Below are positions 8,458 through 16,371 of a stretch of 27,590 nt of DNA, piece by piece; positions within the stretch are counted from its first letter, which is position 1; each line of letters starts with the position of its first letter. Source of the DNA: CADCWN01 sp039810045 (GTDB taxonomy: Bacteria > Chloroflexota > Chloroflexia > Thermomicrobiales > CADCWN01); contig JBDHWF010000040.1 of NCBI GenBank assembly GCA_039810045.1, forward strand, positions 1-27,590. The letters are read 5' to 3'. The notes under the pieces were generated by a model. The model saw nothing but the letters and a program-made list of their open reading frames with translations. It did not search any database and was not told where the DNA came from. The position numbers and the translations under genes were made by a program.

Positions 8458-9887
8458 TGCGGGTACTGCTGCGGATTCGTGATAATTATCAGGAGCGTCC
8501 GGGCGGCGATGTGGTGCAGGCCGAGCGCACGCTGGCGGCATTAAGGGAACTTGGGATAGATGCTGATCTCTCTGCGGAACCGCTTCCTGATCTCCGCCCG
8601 TACGATCTGATCCACATTTTCAATACCACCATCATTGAAGCACCGCTGCGGCAGACGATTCAGGCGCGAAACTGGGGATTGCCCATCGTCCTTTCCACGA
8701 TTTTCTGGGATCTGAGCGCCTATCGGGCTGCAACCTGGCCGACGGGACGACCACGGTGGGAAGCGCGACAGGTGGCTGCGTTAGTAGCGCGGGAGCGCGC
8801 TTGGCAGGCGTTTGTGTTACAGGCGGCCTCTGTATTACTGCCGAATGCCGAGGCCGAGGCTGATGCTTTACGCCGTGCTTTTCCTGCGGCAATGGCGCAG
8901 GCGCAGGTGCAGGTGGTACCGAACGGTGTTGAGACCCAGTTCGCAAATGGGGATGGTCAGCGCTTCTGCCAGCAATATGGGGTGCCGTATCGTGGCTTTG
9001 TCCTCTGTGTCGCCCGCAAAGAGGATCGTAAGAATCAGTATCGCCTGATTGCTGCTTGCGCCGACCTGGGGTATCCACTGGTGCTGATCGGGGCAGAACC
9101 ACCAGAGTTTGCCGCCTACGTTGCCGACTGTCGTGCGCTGGCAACAGCCCGTGGCGCGCAGGTGCTATTTCTACCCCATGATACGCCGGAGGCGCTAGCC
9201 GATGCGTACGCTGCCGCCCGCGTTCACGCGCTACCGAGCCTTTTTGAGTCTGTGGGCCTGTCGAGCCTGGAAGGGGCGTTGGGGGGAGCCAACATTGTCA
9301 GTACTCGCGAAAGTGCTGCTGATGAGTATCTGGGTGCCGCTGCCTGGTACTGCGATCCCTATGATACGGCATCGATTCGTGATGCTGTAGCGGCGGCCTA
9401 CGCTGCTCCGCTCTCAACAACGCTTGGCTCCACGGTTGCTGAGCAGTTTAGCTGGCGACGGGTCGCCGCGATCACTGCTGACGCCTATCAGCAGGCACTC
9501 GCCCAGCATGCAAAGGAAAGGGAGATGACTGAGCAAGAAGCGCCGATTCCCGATCGGCCCCGTTGGCTACCAGAGATGCCACTGAGCGACTATGCTGCTT
9601 ACCTGGAAGATCTGATTCAACGGCAGTTAGCGGCTGCCGATGGGACAGAGGCCCAACTGGCAAACTTGCTCCAGCAGGTTGATCAGGGGAACGCTGGTGG
9701 TGCAGCACAGCAAGCACTCTCAGCCGAGCGCGCCGAGCGGCAACGAGTTGAGACCGCGTATCAGCAACTGGCCGCTGATGCTACGGCATTGCAGGACTAT
9801 TGTCGGCAACTCGAAGCAGCGTTAGCCAAGCAAGGTCGGCCAACGCTGCCCGGTCGATTGCGGCGGCTGTTAGTTCGCCGCCGCTGA
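8457..9887 (+). CDS. GT4-family glycosyltransferase with C-terminal coiled coil
   Basis: ATG 8457 overlaps the preceding TGA; GTG 8454 is the alternative start. GAGGGGGAG lies just upstream. The 476-residue protein has a GT-B fold: RIRDNYQERPGGDVVQAERT at the N-terminus (the donor-domain glycine loop), VVPNGVET around residue 160, CVARKEDRKNQYRLI, and the donor-binding PSLFESVGLSSLEGALGGAN followed by ADEYLGAAAWYCDP. After about residue 360 comes an Ala/Gln/Glu-rich tail, coiled coil in look, ending in LPGRLRRLLVRRR. This tail design repeats that of the GT2 two genes upstream. It probably extends the same surface glycan. It ends eight bases from a convergent gene, without a visible terminator. 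Confidence 0.9.
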   Translation: MRVLLRIRDNYQERPGGDVVQAERTLAALRELGIDADLSAEPLPDLRPYDLIHIFNTTIIEAPLRQTIQARNWGLPIVLSTIFWDLSAYRAATWPTGRPRWEARQVAALVARERAWQAFVLQAASVLLPNAEAEADALRRAFPAAMAQAQVQVVPNGVETQFANGDGQRFCQQYGVPYRGFVLCVARKEDRKNQYRLIAACADLGYPLVLIGAEPPEFAAYVADCRALATARGAQVLFLPHDTPEALADAYAAARVHALPSLFESVGLSSLEGALGGANIVSTRESAADEYLGAAAWYCDPYDTASIRDAVAAAYAAPLSTTLGSTVAEQFSWRRVAAITADAYQQALAQHAKEREMTEQEAPIPDRPRWLPEMPLSDYAAYLEDLIQRQLAAADGTEAQLANLLQQVDQGNAGGAAQQALSAERAERQRVETAYQQLAADATALQDYCRQLEAALAKQGRPTLPGRLRRLLVRRR

Positions 9888-9895
9888 TCCGTCGC

Positions 9896-11263
9896 TCAGG
9901 CCAACGTATCGTAGGCGAGCGCCACCAGCATTTTTGTGGAGAGGATCAGCGACTCAATATCGGTTGATTCATTGATATTGTGCGCCCCACCTTTGCTCGG
10001 ATCAGCGTCGGGGTGGCTCGGCAGATAGCCGTAGATAATCGGGCAGAGATGCCGTACCAGCCGCGAGTCCGTGAACCCAACTGTCAGGCCAGGGACAAAG
10101 GTGAGGTCATCACGCCCCAGCGCAGTCTTGGTCGCCGCTTGTACACTCTTGGCAAAGTCGGCCCCGTCGCCATCGTAGGGCGAGGCGCTAGGCACCGCAG
10201 TGTAGTTGATGACGAAGCTAACCCCATCAAGGTCGCCGAGGAGTTGGGTCAGTTGCTCGCGTACATAGGCTTCGTCCTGGTGAGGTAGGGTGCGAATGTC
10301 GCACGTTACGGTGCAACTCTCGGCGACACTATTGGACTTCACTCCCGCATTGATCATTGAGGCGACGAACGTCATCCGCGTCATAGCTTTCAGCGATGAT
10401 CCCCAGTTAGGATTGTGCTGATCGAGCTCTGTGGCGATCCGATCTACATTCTCGTTTGTGATCGTCTCTTGCACCCCATAGAGCTTAGCTAATGGGGCGA
10501 TCAAGGCTTGGTCGACATGGCGCTCTGGTTCGTAGTTGGCGATTCGTTTCACGACCTCCTGAGCCTTGTAGACTGCGTTATCAGCCCGCCACGGCTGTGA
10601 GGCGTGATACCCACGGCCCTTGATCGTGATCACAATCTCCAGGCGACCTTTCTCACCCGTGTTGACGAGATAGGCCAGTTGCCCATCGGCAGCGTGAACC
10701 AGGGCGCCACCCCCTTCATTGAGCCCAAAGTCTGCCCGTAGCTGATCGGGATGGTTGGCTGCTAGCCACTCGAAGCCCCACTTCCCGCCTGATTCTTCAT
10801 CGGCCCCAGCGGCAAAGATCAGATCGCCGCGTAGCGGTAGTCCCGACCGCTTCAGGAGAATCATCGCCATCGCTTCGGCGGCGACGGTGTTTTTCATATC
10901 GTTCGCCCCGCGCCCGTAGATCCGCCCCTCGTGAATCTCTGCGCCGAATGGTGGATACGTCCAGGCTGCTTCATCCTCAACAGGGACCACATCGGTATGC
11001 GAGAGGTAGAGCAGCCGGGGGCTGCCACTGCTTCCGGCGAGCCGTGCGACAAAGTTGCCGCGATTCGGTGCAGATTCGAAGATTTCGCCGATAATGCCAT
11101 CAGCCGCAAGTTTGGTGCGTAATAGTTCGGCGGCAGGAGTTTCGTCGCCAGTAGGCATCACCCCCGTATTGATCGAAGGGATTCGCACAAGGTCCTGGCA
11201 CAGGGTAATAATCTCCTCTCGTGCAGCATCAACTGCGGCAAGTACGTCTGCTTTGGTGGCCAT
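9896..11263 (-). CDS. M20-family zinc metallopeptidase (dipeptidase/deacylase type)
   Basis: A 455-residue protein. The M20 metal ligands are all visible: H89 in HTDVVP, D122 in GRGANDMKN, the EE pair in ADEESGGKWG, and a C-terminal His in GGAHNINES. A dimerisation domain lies between about 200 and 320. The family releases an amino acid or acyl group from peptides or N-acyl amino acids in the cytoplasm; closest in feel to the M20 dipeptidases (CndP/PepV/ArgE-like), substrate unknown. The ATG at 11263 has AGGAGG six to eight bases upstream. It is a single-gene unit on the minus strand. Confidence 0.9.
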   Translation of the reverse strand: MATKADVLAAVDAAREEIITLCQDLVRIPSINTGVMPTGDETPAAELLRTKLAADGIIGEIFESAPNRGNFVARLAGSSGSPRLLYLSHTDVVPVEDEAAWTYPPFGAEIHEGRIYGRGANDMKNTVAAEAMAMILLKRSGLPLRGDLIFAAGADEESGGKWGFEWLAANHPDQLRADFGLNEGGGALVHAADGQLAYLVNTGEKGRLEIVITIKGRGYHASQPWRADNAVYKAQEVVKRIANYEPERHVDQALIAPLAKLYGVQETITNENVDRIATELDQHNPNWGSSLKAMTRMTFVASMINAGVKSNSVAESCTVTCDIRTLPHQDEAYVREQLTQLLGDLDGVSFVINYTAVPSASPYDGDGADFAKSVQAATKTALGRDDLTFVPGLTVGFTDSRLVRHLCPIIYGYLPSHPDADPSKGGAHNINESTDIESLILSTKMLVALAYDTLA

Positions 11264-11687
11264 TCGCTCCTCCTTCTTTGCTCAAGAATAGATTTTGGCG
11301 CAGCAATTGGATCTTTGCGCAGTGATGGTAACACGAGCGCCAATGAAAGCAAAACCGCAAACGTACACGCCCATTCAGGGTGTACGTACTGGTCAATATT
11401 CAGTGTAATGAGAAAAATGAAGGAAAATCCCTTGACGAATGCGGGTTTTTCGTTATTATGGGCTTAGCAAATTTCTACTGTTGCTCAACCAATTGTTCAC
11501 CATTCATGGGTCGCCCTGCTATTTTGGCCCAGCCCACTAGCAGGTAAATGATCTTGATGTTGTAGGGTTTAGGGAGGCGAAGCCCGCTTGATTAGCACAC
11601 GGGCAGACAACTATCGTTCCATAACTCTCCCGCCCAGCAGGTATGCTGTGGGTTATTTCACGACTCACAGGGAAGGAGAGTTCTAAG
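11264..11687 (+). promoter_or_regulatory. intergenic region and structured leader of the NlpC/P60 gene
   Basis: The first 100 bases or so hold the start region of the minus-strand M20 gene. A + strand promoter follows at 11432-11459, giving a leader of about 220 bases. The leader contains CCTGCTA 11515-11521 paired with TAGCAGG 11538-11544, and GCCCG 11582-11586 paired with CGGGC 11600-11604. Cell-wall hydrolase genes of this type often carry ydaO (c-di-AMP) riboswitches, but the conserved ydaO blocks were not found. No ORF in this stretch is convincing. Confidence 0.4.
11432..11459 (+). promoter_or_regulatory. sigma70-type promoter of the NlpC/P60 gene
   Basis: TTGACG at 11432-11437 and TATTAT at 11454-11459 are separated by 16 bases. 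Transcription would start near 11466 and run into the wall hydrolase gene. Confidence 0.6.
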
Positions 11688-13220
11688 ATGGCCTCGATCC
11701 ATCGATTGAGCCACCGTCGTTTCTGGGTACTCCTCTTCGTCGTCCTCTCTCTTGGGTTCCCCCTCCAGTTGATTGCCCCTCAAACCACTTTTGCCCAACC
11801 AGTTGTCGGCAGCCAAGCAGTTGTTATCACCACTGAAGGTGATCGCCTGACGGTGCGGAGCGGGGCTGGTCGCCAGTTTCCAATGGTTGGCTCACTGGCC
11901 GAGGGAACGATTGTTTCAATCATTGATGGCCCCCAAAACTCTGGTGATGGGGTCACTTGGTTAAAGATTAGTGGTGGTGGCTTAGTTGGTTGGGCTTCTG
12001 CTGAATGGCTCGGTGATCCCGCCGCTGTCCCAGCCCCCGCCGCTGCCCCAGCCCCTACGGCTACTCCTGCTGCGCCTGCGCCAACTCCTGAGCCGACCGC
12101 AACGCCCGATACTGGCTCAACGGTGAATAGTGGCAGTGGCGGATCGCGGATCACTGGTACAGGTGGTCGTGGGGCGCGGTTGCGGGCTGAGCCAAGCCTG
12201 AATGCCGCAATTTTGCTCGTAATCCCCGAAGGGGCTGAGGTTGTACGGCTGGGCGCCTCGCGCACTGCTGAAGGTTATGAATGGGTGCCAGTGCGCTATA
12301 CGGAAGTGGATGGCTGGGTCGCGAGTAGTCTTCTCGGGGCAAACCTCAACCCTCCGGCCCCTTCAGTTGCGCCACGCTCAACACCCACGCCCACGGCTAC
12401 TCCTTCGCCTTCACCAGCACCTGCCCCGTCGGTAGCTCCAACACCAGTACCATCGGCGGCGCCTGCTCCTGCTGCGCCTGTTGCAGGGGTGACCGTTGGG
12501 GCCGCTGCCCAAGTCATCAATACCGATGGTTATCAACTGCGGATTCGGGCCAATCCTGGCCTGGATGCCCCGATTGTCTCCTTTGCGCCTGCTGGCGCGA
12601 TTGTGCAGGTAGTTGATGGTCCCGAGGCTGATACCACTGGCGCACCGTGGTATCAGATCAACTATGCTGGTGTTGTTGGTTGGGTGCTTGGTGAGCATCT
12701 CGGGCCAGCCCCAACAATTACCCCCGCTAGCGCGCCCTCCGCACGCCCCTCCGTTGCCCCTGCGGCCTCACCTGTCGCAACGCCAGCCCCTTCGGTGGCC
12801 CCGCGCGCCAGTGCTACCCCGATTGCCTCAACTGCGCCTGTGAGTAGTAGCCGAGGACAGGCGATTGTTGCCACTGCCCAACGCTATCTGGGGGTGCCAT
12901 ATGTCTATGGTGGCACGACACCAGCAGGGTGGGACTGTTCGGGATTTGTCGGCTATGTCTATCAGCAAGCTGCTGGGATTTCGTTGCCACGCACCGCCGC
13001 ACAGCAGTACCGCGTGGGCGCGGCAATTCCTGTTGGCCAGGAACAACCAGGGGATATCGTCTTCTTCTCTGATACCTTTGGCCCTGGCATTACGCATGAT
13101 GGAATTGCGATCGGGAACGGTCAATTCATCCACGCGCGTAGCGAAGGATATGGCACGGTCATCAGTAGCCTGACTGACGCGTATTGGTCGCAGCACTACG
13201 TGGGCGCACGGCGGCCCTAA
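11688..13220 (+). CDS. secreted NlpC/P60 cell-wall hydrolase with three SH3b domains
   Basis: ATG 11688 is chosen over 11643 because AAGGAGAG lies seven bases before it and because it starts a proper signal peptide (MASIHRLSHRR, then a hydrophobic stretch ending near FAQ). The 510-residue protein has three bacterial SH3 domains (about residues 28-95, 150-215 and 270-335), separated by long Pro/Ala/Thr/Ser linkers. The C-terminal NlpC/P60 domain (about 385-510) carries catalytic Cys in WDCSGF and His in THDGIAIG, with FIHA following. The family cuts the stem peptide of peptidoglycan, usually at D-Glu-(meso)DAP or related bonds; the SH3b domains bind the wall. It acts outside the membrane. It is monocistronic, with a promoter and hairpin terminator of its own. 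Confidence 0.93.
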   Translation: MASIHRLSHRRFWVLLFVVLSLGFPLQLIAPQTTFAQPVVGSQAVVITTEGDRLTVRSGAGRQFPMVGSLAEGTIVSIIDGPQNSGDGVTWLKISGGGLVGWASAEWLGDPAAVPAPAAAPAPTATPAAPAPTPEPTATPDTGSTVNSGSGGSRITGTGGRGARLRAEPSLNAAILLVIPEGAEVVRLGASRTAEGYEWVPVRYTEVDGWVASSLLGANLNPPAPSVAPRSTPTPTATPSPSPAPAPSVAPTPVPSAAPAPAAPVAGVTVGAAAQVINTDGYQLRIRANPGLDAPIVSFAPAGAIVQVVDGPEADTTGAPWYQINYAGVVGWVLGEHLGPAPTITPASAPSARPSVAPAASPVATPAPSVAPRASATPIASTAPVSSSRGQAIVATAQRYLGVPYVYGGTTPAGWDCSGFVGYVYQQAAGISLPRTAAQQYRVGAAIPVGQEQPGDIVFFSDTFGPGITHDGIAIGNGQFIHARSEGYGTVISSLTDAYWSQHYVGARRP

Positions 13221-13244
13221 CTCTATCCTGACGTACTCTCGGTT

Positions 13245-13282
13245 ACGGCGATTCGGCGATCTGTCGAATCGCCGTTATCGTT
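13245..13282 (+). terminator. hairpin terminator after the NlpC/P60 gene
   Basis: CGGCGATTCG 13246-13255 pairs with CGAATCGCCG 13265-13274 (11 bp with the flanking A-T), followed by TTATCGTTGT. The T-run is weak, so strength is uncertain. Confidence 0.55.
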
Positions 13283-13364
13283 GTCAGGTCGTAGGGGAGT
13301 GATGGAATAGAGTTTGCAGAACAATGGCGATTGGTTTTTTGCTAGCAAATGGAGAGAAGGCACA

Positions 13365-13679
13365 ATGACACTCTTTATCGCTCGGTGTATCTGGCGTGAG
13401 GATGGAACTTATACCGGGCCTGATTCTTTGCCCGATGCGTGGTCACTGCTGGATGAGGAGTTTTACTCGCCGGAGGAAGCGAAGGCGGCGGCGCACGAAG
13501 ACCGCTTACAACTACTGCAACAACGGGGAAACTGGATGGGCGTCCATCGGATCGGCCTGCGGCACCTCGAACATCGATTTTTTGAGGCCGAAGATTTTGA
13601 TGCCGCACTTGAGCTAGCCCGACAGCAACTTTCCCCGAATGGCAGCGGCGCGACAACACCAGCCCATGACGAGGGCTAA
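13365..13679 (+). CDS. small protein of unknown function
   Basis: ATG 13365 follows GGAGAGAAGG, a better start than the TTG at 13314. The product is 104 residues, soluble, acidic and rich in Ala/Glu/Leu, with no signal peptide or membrane segment. It begins MTLFIARCIWREDGTYTGPD, with a middle stretch EFYSPEEAKAAAHEDRLQLL and a later FEAEDFDAALELARQQL. Two similar 'E/D then Ala-rich helix' units suggest a small alpha/beta fold. I do not recognise the family. It sits between the wall hydrolase and a strong bidirectional terminator. Confidence 0.75.
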   Translation: MTLFIARCIWREDGTYTGPDSLPDAWSLLDEEFYSPEEAKAAAHEDRLQLLQQRGNWMGVHRIGLRHLEHRFFEAEDFDAALELARQQLSPNGSGATTPAHDEG

Positions 13680-13706
13680 TAGTTGCTTCCGCTGCTTGAT
13701 GGACTA

Positions 13707-13737
13707 CAGGCCCGCCCCATTGCCAGGGGCGGGCCTG
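13707..13737. terminator. bidirectional terminator-like hairpin between convergent genes
   Basis: A 12-bp perfect stem, CAGGCCCGCCCC 13707-13718 with GGGGCGGGCCTG 13726-13737, loop ATTGCCA. It separates the small unknown gene from the terC-like gene. T-runs are poor on both sides. Confidence 0.6.
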
Positions 13738-13755
13738 AGTATGTGCGCGAAGGAG

Positions 13756-14748
13756 TTAGTGGCTGGAGGGATTCGTCGGCTTAGTGGGTAATGTTGCTGG
13801 TGCAGGAGCTTCGTCGTGATCGTCCGGCGCAGGGTGCCGTTGGGCGCGAATCAGGGAGGCAATGATTGAGCCACTGAGCAGCAATGCGATAACACCCAAG
13901 GAAATCCCAATTGGCAGGTGATACCAGTAGCCAATCAGCATTTTCAGCCCAACGAAGGTAAGCACGGCAGAAAGCCCGAATTTGAGATAGTGAAACTTAT
14001 CGACTGCCCCGCGCAAGACAAAGTAGAGTGACCGTAGCCCGAGAATCGCGAAAACGTTCGAGGTGAAGATGATAAAAGGGTCAGTCGTGATGGAGAAGAT
14101 GGCGGGGATGGAATCGACGGCGAAGATCAGATCGGTTGTTTCGACCATCAACAAGACGATAAAGAGTGGAGTGGCAAAGAGTTTGCCAGCGTGCCGCACA
14201 AAGAACTGATCGTGGTGATACTCTTTGGTCACTGAGACAAACCGCGTGAAGAGCTTAACGATAGGGTTATCCTCTGGCTTGACCTCCTGCTCCCCCTGAA
14301 ACGCCATCCGAATACCTGTAAAAACCAGGAATGCCCCGAAGATGTAGATGATCCAATGAAAGCGGTCGATCAATGTTGCGCCAAGGGCGATCATGATCCC
14401 GCGCATCACCAACGCGCCGAGGATCCCCCAGAAAAGGACGCGGTGTTGATAGGCCGCTGGTACCGCAAAAAAGGTGAAGATCAGGACAAAGACAAAGATA
14501 TTGTCCATACTGAGCGAGTATTCGATGATGTAGCCAGTGATAAAGGAAAGTGCCTGTTCAGAGCCATTGCGCCACCAGAGGCCAAGGGCAAAGAGACAGG
14601 CTAGCGTCACCCAGACAACTGTCCAGGTGCCAGCTTCGCGCATGGAAACGGTGTGCGATTCGCGGTGAAAGACGCCAAGATCGATGGCGAGCATCACCAG
14701 CACAAAAGCGAGAAATCCCAGATAGGGAAGAATTGACTGCCAGTCCAA
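13756..14748 (-). CDS. TerC/Alx-family integral membrane protein
   Basis: A 330-residue protein with about eight or nine membrane helices and a long conserved core: SLSMDNIFVFVLIFTFFAVP, LFWGILGALVMRG, LIVxx-type FIVLLMVETTDLIFAVDSIP and ALLS-type C-terminal helices. The acidic residues of SMDN and ETTDLIFAVDS are the family's putative metal site. TerC/Alx proteins are linked to metal, especially manganese, export or loading of exported enzymes. The start is TTG at 14748, with GGAGG seven bases upstream on the minus strand. The leader carries a manganese-type riboswitch, which supports the same role. The hydrophilic C-terminus (PTKPTNPSSH) is unremarkable. Confidence 0.9.
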   Translation of the reverse strand: MDWQSILPYLGFLAFVLVMLAIDLGVFHRESHTVSMREAGTWTVVWVTLACLFALGLWWRNGSEQALSFITGYIIEYSLSMDNIFVFVLIFTFFAVPAAYQHRVLFWGILGALVMRGIMIALGATLIDRFHWIIYIFGAFLVFTGIRMAFQGEQEVKPEDNPIVKLFTRFVSVTKEYHHDQFFVRHAGKLFATPLFIVLLMVETTDLIFAVDSIPAIFSITTDPFIIFTSNVFAILGLRSLYFVLRGAVDKFHYLKFGLSAVLTFVGLKMLIGYWYHLPIGISLGVIALLLSGSIIASLIRAQRHPAPDDHDEAPAPATLPTKPTNPSSH

Positions 14749-14780
14749 GACCTAGCCTCCAATCAGCCAGGCCGCAGGGC

Positions 14781-14930
14781 AAAAGAAAAAGACCCCACGG
14801 CAATATCTGTCGTGGTGGTCTTGCAATCAGTGCAGCATGCACTTACCAATAGGCCGAGAGTGACACGGCACTCTGTCTTGACGACCTACTGGACCTGCGG
14901 GTAAACCACAGGTAGCTACTCCCCAGCCAG
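14781..14930 (-). ncRNA. yybP-ykoY-type (Mn2+) riboswitch with expression-platform terminator
   Basis: On the minus strand the leader contains GGGGAGTAGC (14924-14915), then GTCGTCAA (14885-14878), and CAAGACC (14823-14817), the characteristic conserved blocks of the yybP-ykoY family in the right order, around a helical core. The 3' block overlaps a terminator hairpin: AAGACC-CCACG 14789-14799 against CGTGGTGGTCTT 14811-14822 (one bulge), with a T-rich tail on the minus strand (complement of 14781-14790). Binding of Mn2+ would thus be expected to free the CAAGACC strand from the terminator and turn on the TerC gene. Family and ligand are established for this motif; the mechanism here is inferred from overlap of the blocks. 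Confidence 0.85.
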
Positions 14931-14935
14931 AGCCA

Positions 14936-14965
14936 ATGGTAGCCGATCAGGGGCCGTGAAGTCAA
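14936..14965 (-). promoter_or_regulatory. candidate promoter of the riboswitch-terC unit
   Basis: On the minus strand TTGACT (14965-14960) and TACCAT (14941-14936) are 18 bases apart. The start would fall just before the aptamer at about 14929. The -10 is weak. Confidence 0.4.
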
Positions 14966-15096
14966 GGTCGTGGTGGAGGCTACAGTGAGGAGCACGGCGA
15001 TGTTCTGGCGGCTCACCCCTGTCGATTTACGGTCTATATGCTATCCTCTATTGTCGGGGTACTCTCTTTCGCTGTGCCGCAATACACCAATGGTTA

Positions 15097-16149
15097 ATGG
15101 GAGACCGTTTCGCCATGTCACACCGCATCCTGCCCATAATCCCTACCCCTACTGTCGCCCCGCCCCCCGAACTTTTGCGTGTCCAGGGGCTGACTACCCG
15201 CTTTTTCACCCAGGATGGCGTGGTTCATGCCGTCGAAGATGTGAGCTTCAGTGTACGACGTGGGGAAGTGCTGGGGCTGGTTGGGGAAAGTGGCTGTGGT
15301 AAGAGCGTCACAGGGCTGTCGCTGATGCGCCTGGTGCCTGAACCGCCAGGGAAGATTGTCAGCGGCTCGATCTTCTTTAAAGGGGAAGATCTGCTGCGGT
15401 TGAATGATGATGAGATGCGCGAGATTCGTGGTAATCAGATCGCAATGGTCTTTCAGGACCCCATGACTGCGTTCAATCCCGTGTTGACGATTGGTCGCCA
15501 GATCGCCGAGGTGCTGGAACTCCACGAGCAATTACGGCCAGCCGCTGCTCAGGCGCGAGCGATTGAGTTATTACAGATGGTGGGGATTCCTTCGCCCAAA
15601 CAGCGGGTGCGAGATTACCCGCACCAATTTAGTGGGGGGATGCGCCAACGGGCGATGATTGCGATGGCGCTGGCCTGTAAGCCCGACCTCGTGATTGCCG
15701 ATGAGCCGACAACGGGCCTGGATGTGACGATTCAGGCGCAGATTCTCGACCTTCTACGCTCGCTGCAACGAGAAATTGGCACGGCGATTATCATGATTAC
15801 CCACGATATGGGTGTGGTGGCGGGGATGTGTGATCGGGCCATTGTGATGTATGGTGGCCGAGTGGTTGAGGAAGCCAATATTTACGATCTCTTTGGCGAT
15901 CCACGGCACCCCTACACGATCGCCTTACTGGGGTCAGTGCCCAGAATGGATGCTCACCGAGAGCGTCTGGAAGCGATTGGGGGCGCACCGCCCGATCTGG
16001 TCGATCCAGAGGTAGGCTGCGCTTTTGCGCCACGCTGCGCCTTTGTTCACGAAACCTGTCATCGCAATACCCCACGCCTGTTCACCGTTGGCGAGGGGCA
16101 TACTGTGGCGTGCTGGGCTGATGTGCAGATCGAACAACCACGGCGCTAA
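15097..16149 (+). CDS. oligopeptide/dipeptide ABC transporter ATP-binding protein (OppD/DppD type)
   Basis: A 350-residue ABC ATPase. Walker A is GESGCGKS (about residue 66), the Q-loop FQDPMTAFNPVLT, the signature FSGGMRQRAMIAMAL, Walker B LVIADEPTTGLD and the switch His in MITHDMG. The C-terminal extension HPYTIALLGSVPR...CAFAPRCAFVHETCHRNTP...VACW, with its four cysteines, is the OppD/DppD type that binds an iron-sulfur cluster in characterised members. It energises import of peptides or similar solutes at the inner membrane face. No permease, binding protein or OppF partner is in the window, so it is an orphan or the last piece of a scattered system. ATG 15115 is an alternative start; neither has a strong Shine-Dalgarno. 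Confidence 0.9.
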   Translation: MGDRFAMSHRILPIIPTPTVAPPPELLRVQGLTTRFFTQDGVVHAVEDVSFSVRRGEVLGLVGESGCGKSVTGLSLMRLVPEPPGKIVSGSIFFKGEDLLRLNDDEMREIRGNQIAMVFQDPMTAFNPVLTIGRQIAEVLELHEQLRPAAAQARAIELLQMVGIPSPKQRVRDYPHQFSGGMRQRAMIAMALACKPDLVIADEPTTGLDVTIQAQILDLLRSLQREIGTAIIMITHDMGVVAGMCDRAIVMYGGRVVEEANIYDLFGDPRHPYTIALLGSVPRMDAHRERLEAIGGAPPDLVDPEVGCAFAPRCAFVHETCHRNTPRLFTVGEGHTVACWADVQIEQPRR

Positions 16150-16259
16150 GCAAGGAACATATCCCCTGAGATTATTCACGTAGTGATCAAGTAGACAGGG
16201 ATGAAAAGTACGGGCTAGGCGCTGTTCGAATGGGCAGTGCGTGTTGTGTATCATGCCGG

Positions 16260-16265
16260 TATAGT
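16260..16265 (+). promoter_or_regulatory. candidate -10 element for the Y RNA array
   Basis: TATAGT ends six bases before the predicted 5' end of Y RNA A (about 16272), the normal -10 to start distance. No convincing -35 was found. Confidence 0.35.
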
Positions 16266-16271
16266 AGTGCC

Positions 16272-16366
16272 TGTGGGCCGACGCGCCTGGGTTATCGGCT
16301 TTTTAGGTTCGACTCCTATTCCCGCGCCTGTTGGTGCGGGCAATCCCAGACCACTCCTTGCCCACA
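16272..16366 (+). ncRNA. Y RNA A: Ro60-type stem at both ends, tRNA-like T arm and closed acceptor helix
   Basis: The ends pair: TGTGGGC 16272-16278 with GCCCACA 16360-16366. The internal side carries CGAC after the 5' strand and CCTTG before the 3' strand, the same blocks that recur in B and C. GGGTTATCGG is at 16289-16298. A T-arm-like hairpin follows (TAGG-TTCGACT-CCTA, 16304-16318), then an acceptor-like stem closed by TGTT (CCCGCGCC 16321-16328 with GGTGCGGG 16333-16340). There is no D arm. Known bacterial Y RNAs lie next to rsr genes and contain such a Ro60-binding stem plus a tRNA-mimicking module. Assignment rests on repeated motifs and on the neighbouring Ro60 gene. Confidence 0.75.
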
Positions 16367-16371
16367 CTATG

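Noticed and set aside
11466..11687. ydaO (c-di-AMP) or GEMM (c-di-GMP) riboswitch
   Set aside because: Gene context fits, but the conserved blocks of either class are not present.
16321..16340. terminator hairpin after Y RNA A
   Set aside because: The stem is strong, but no T-run follows and it lies inside the Y stem pairing 16272/16366.
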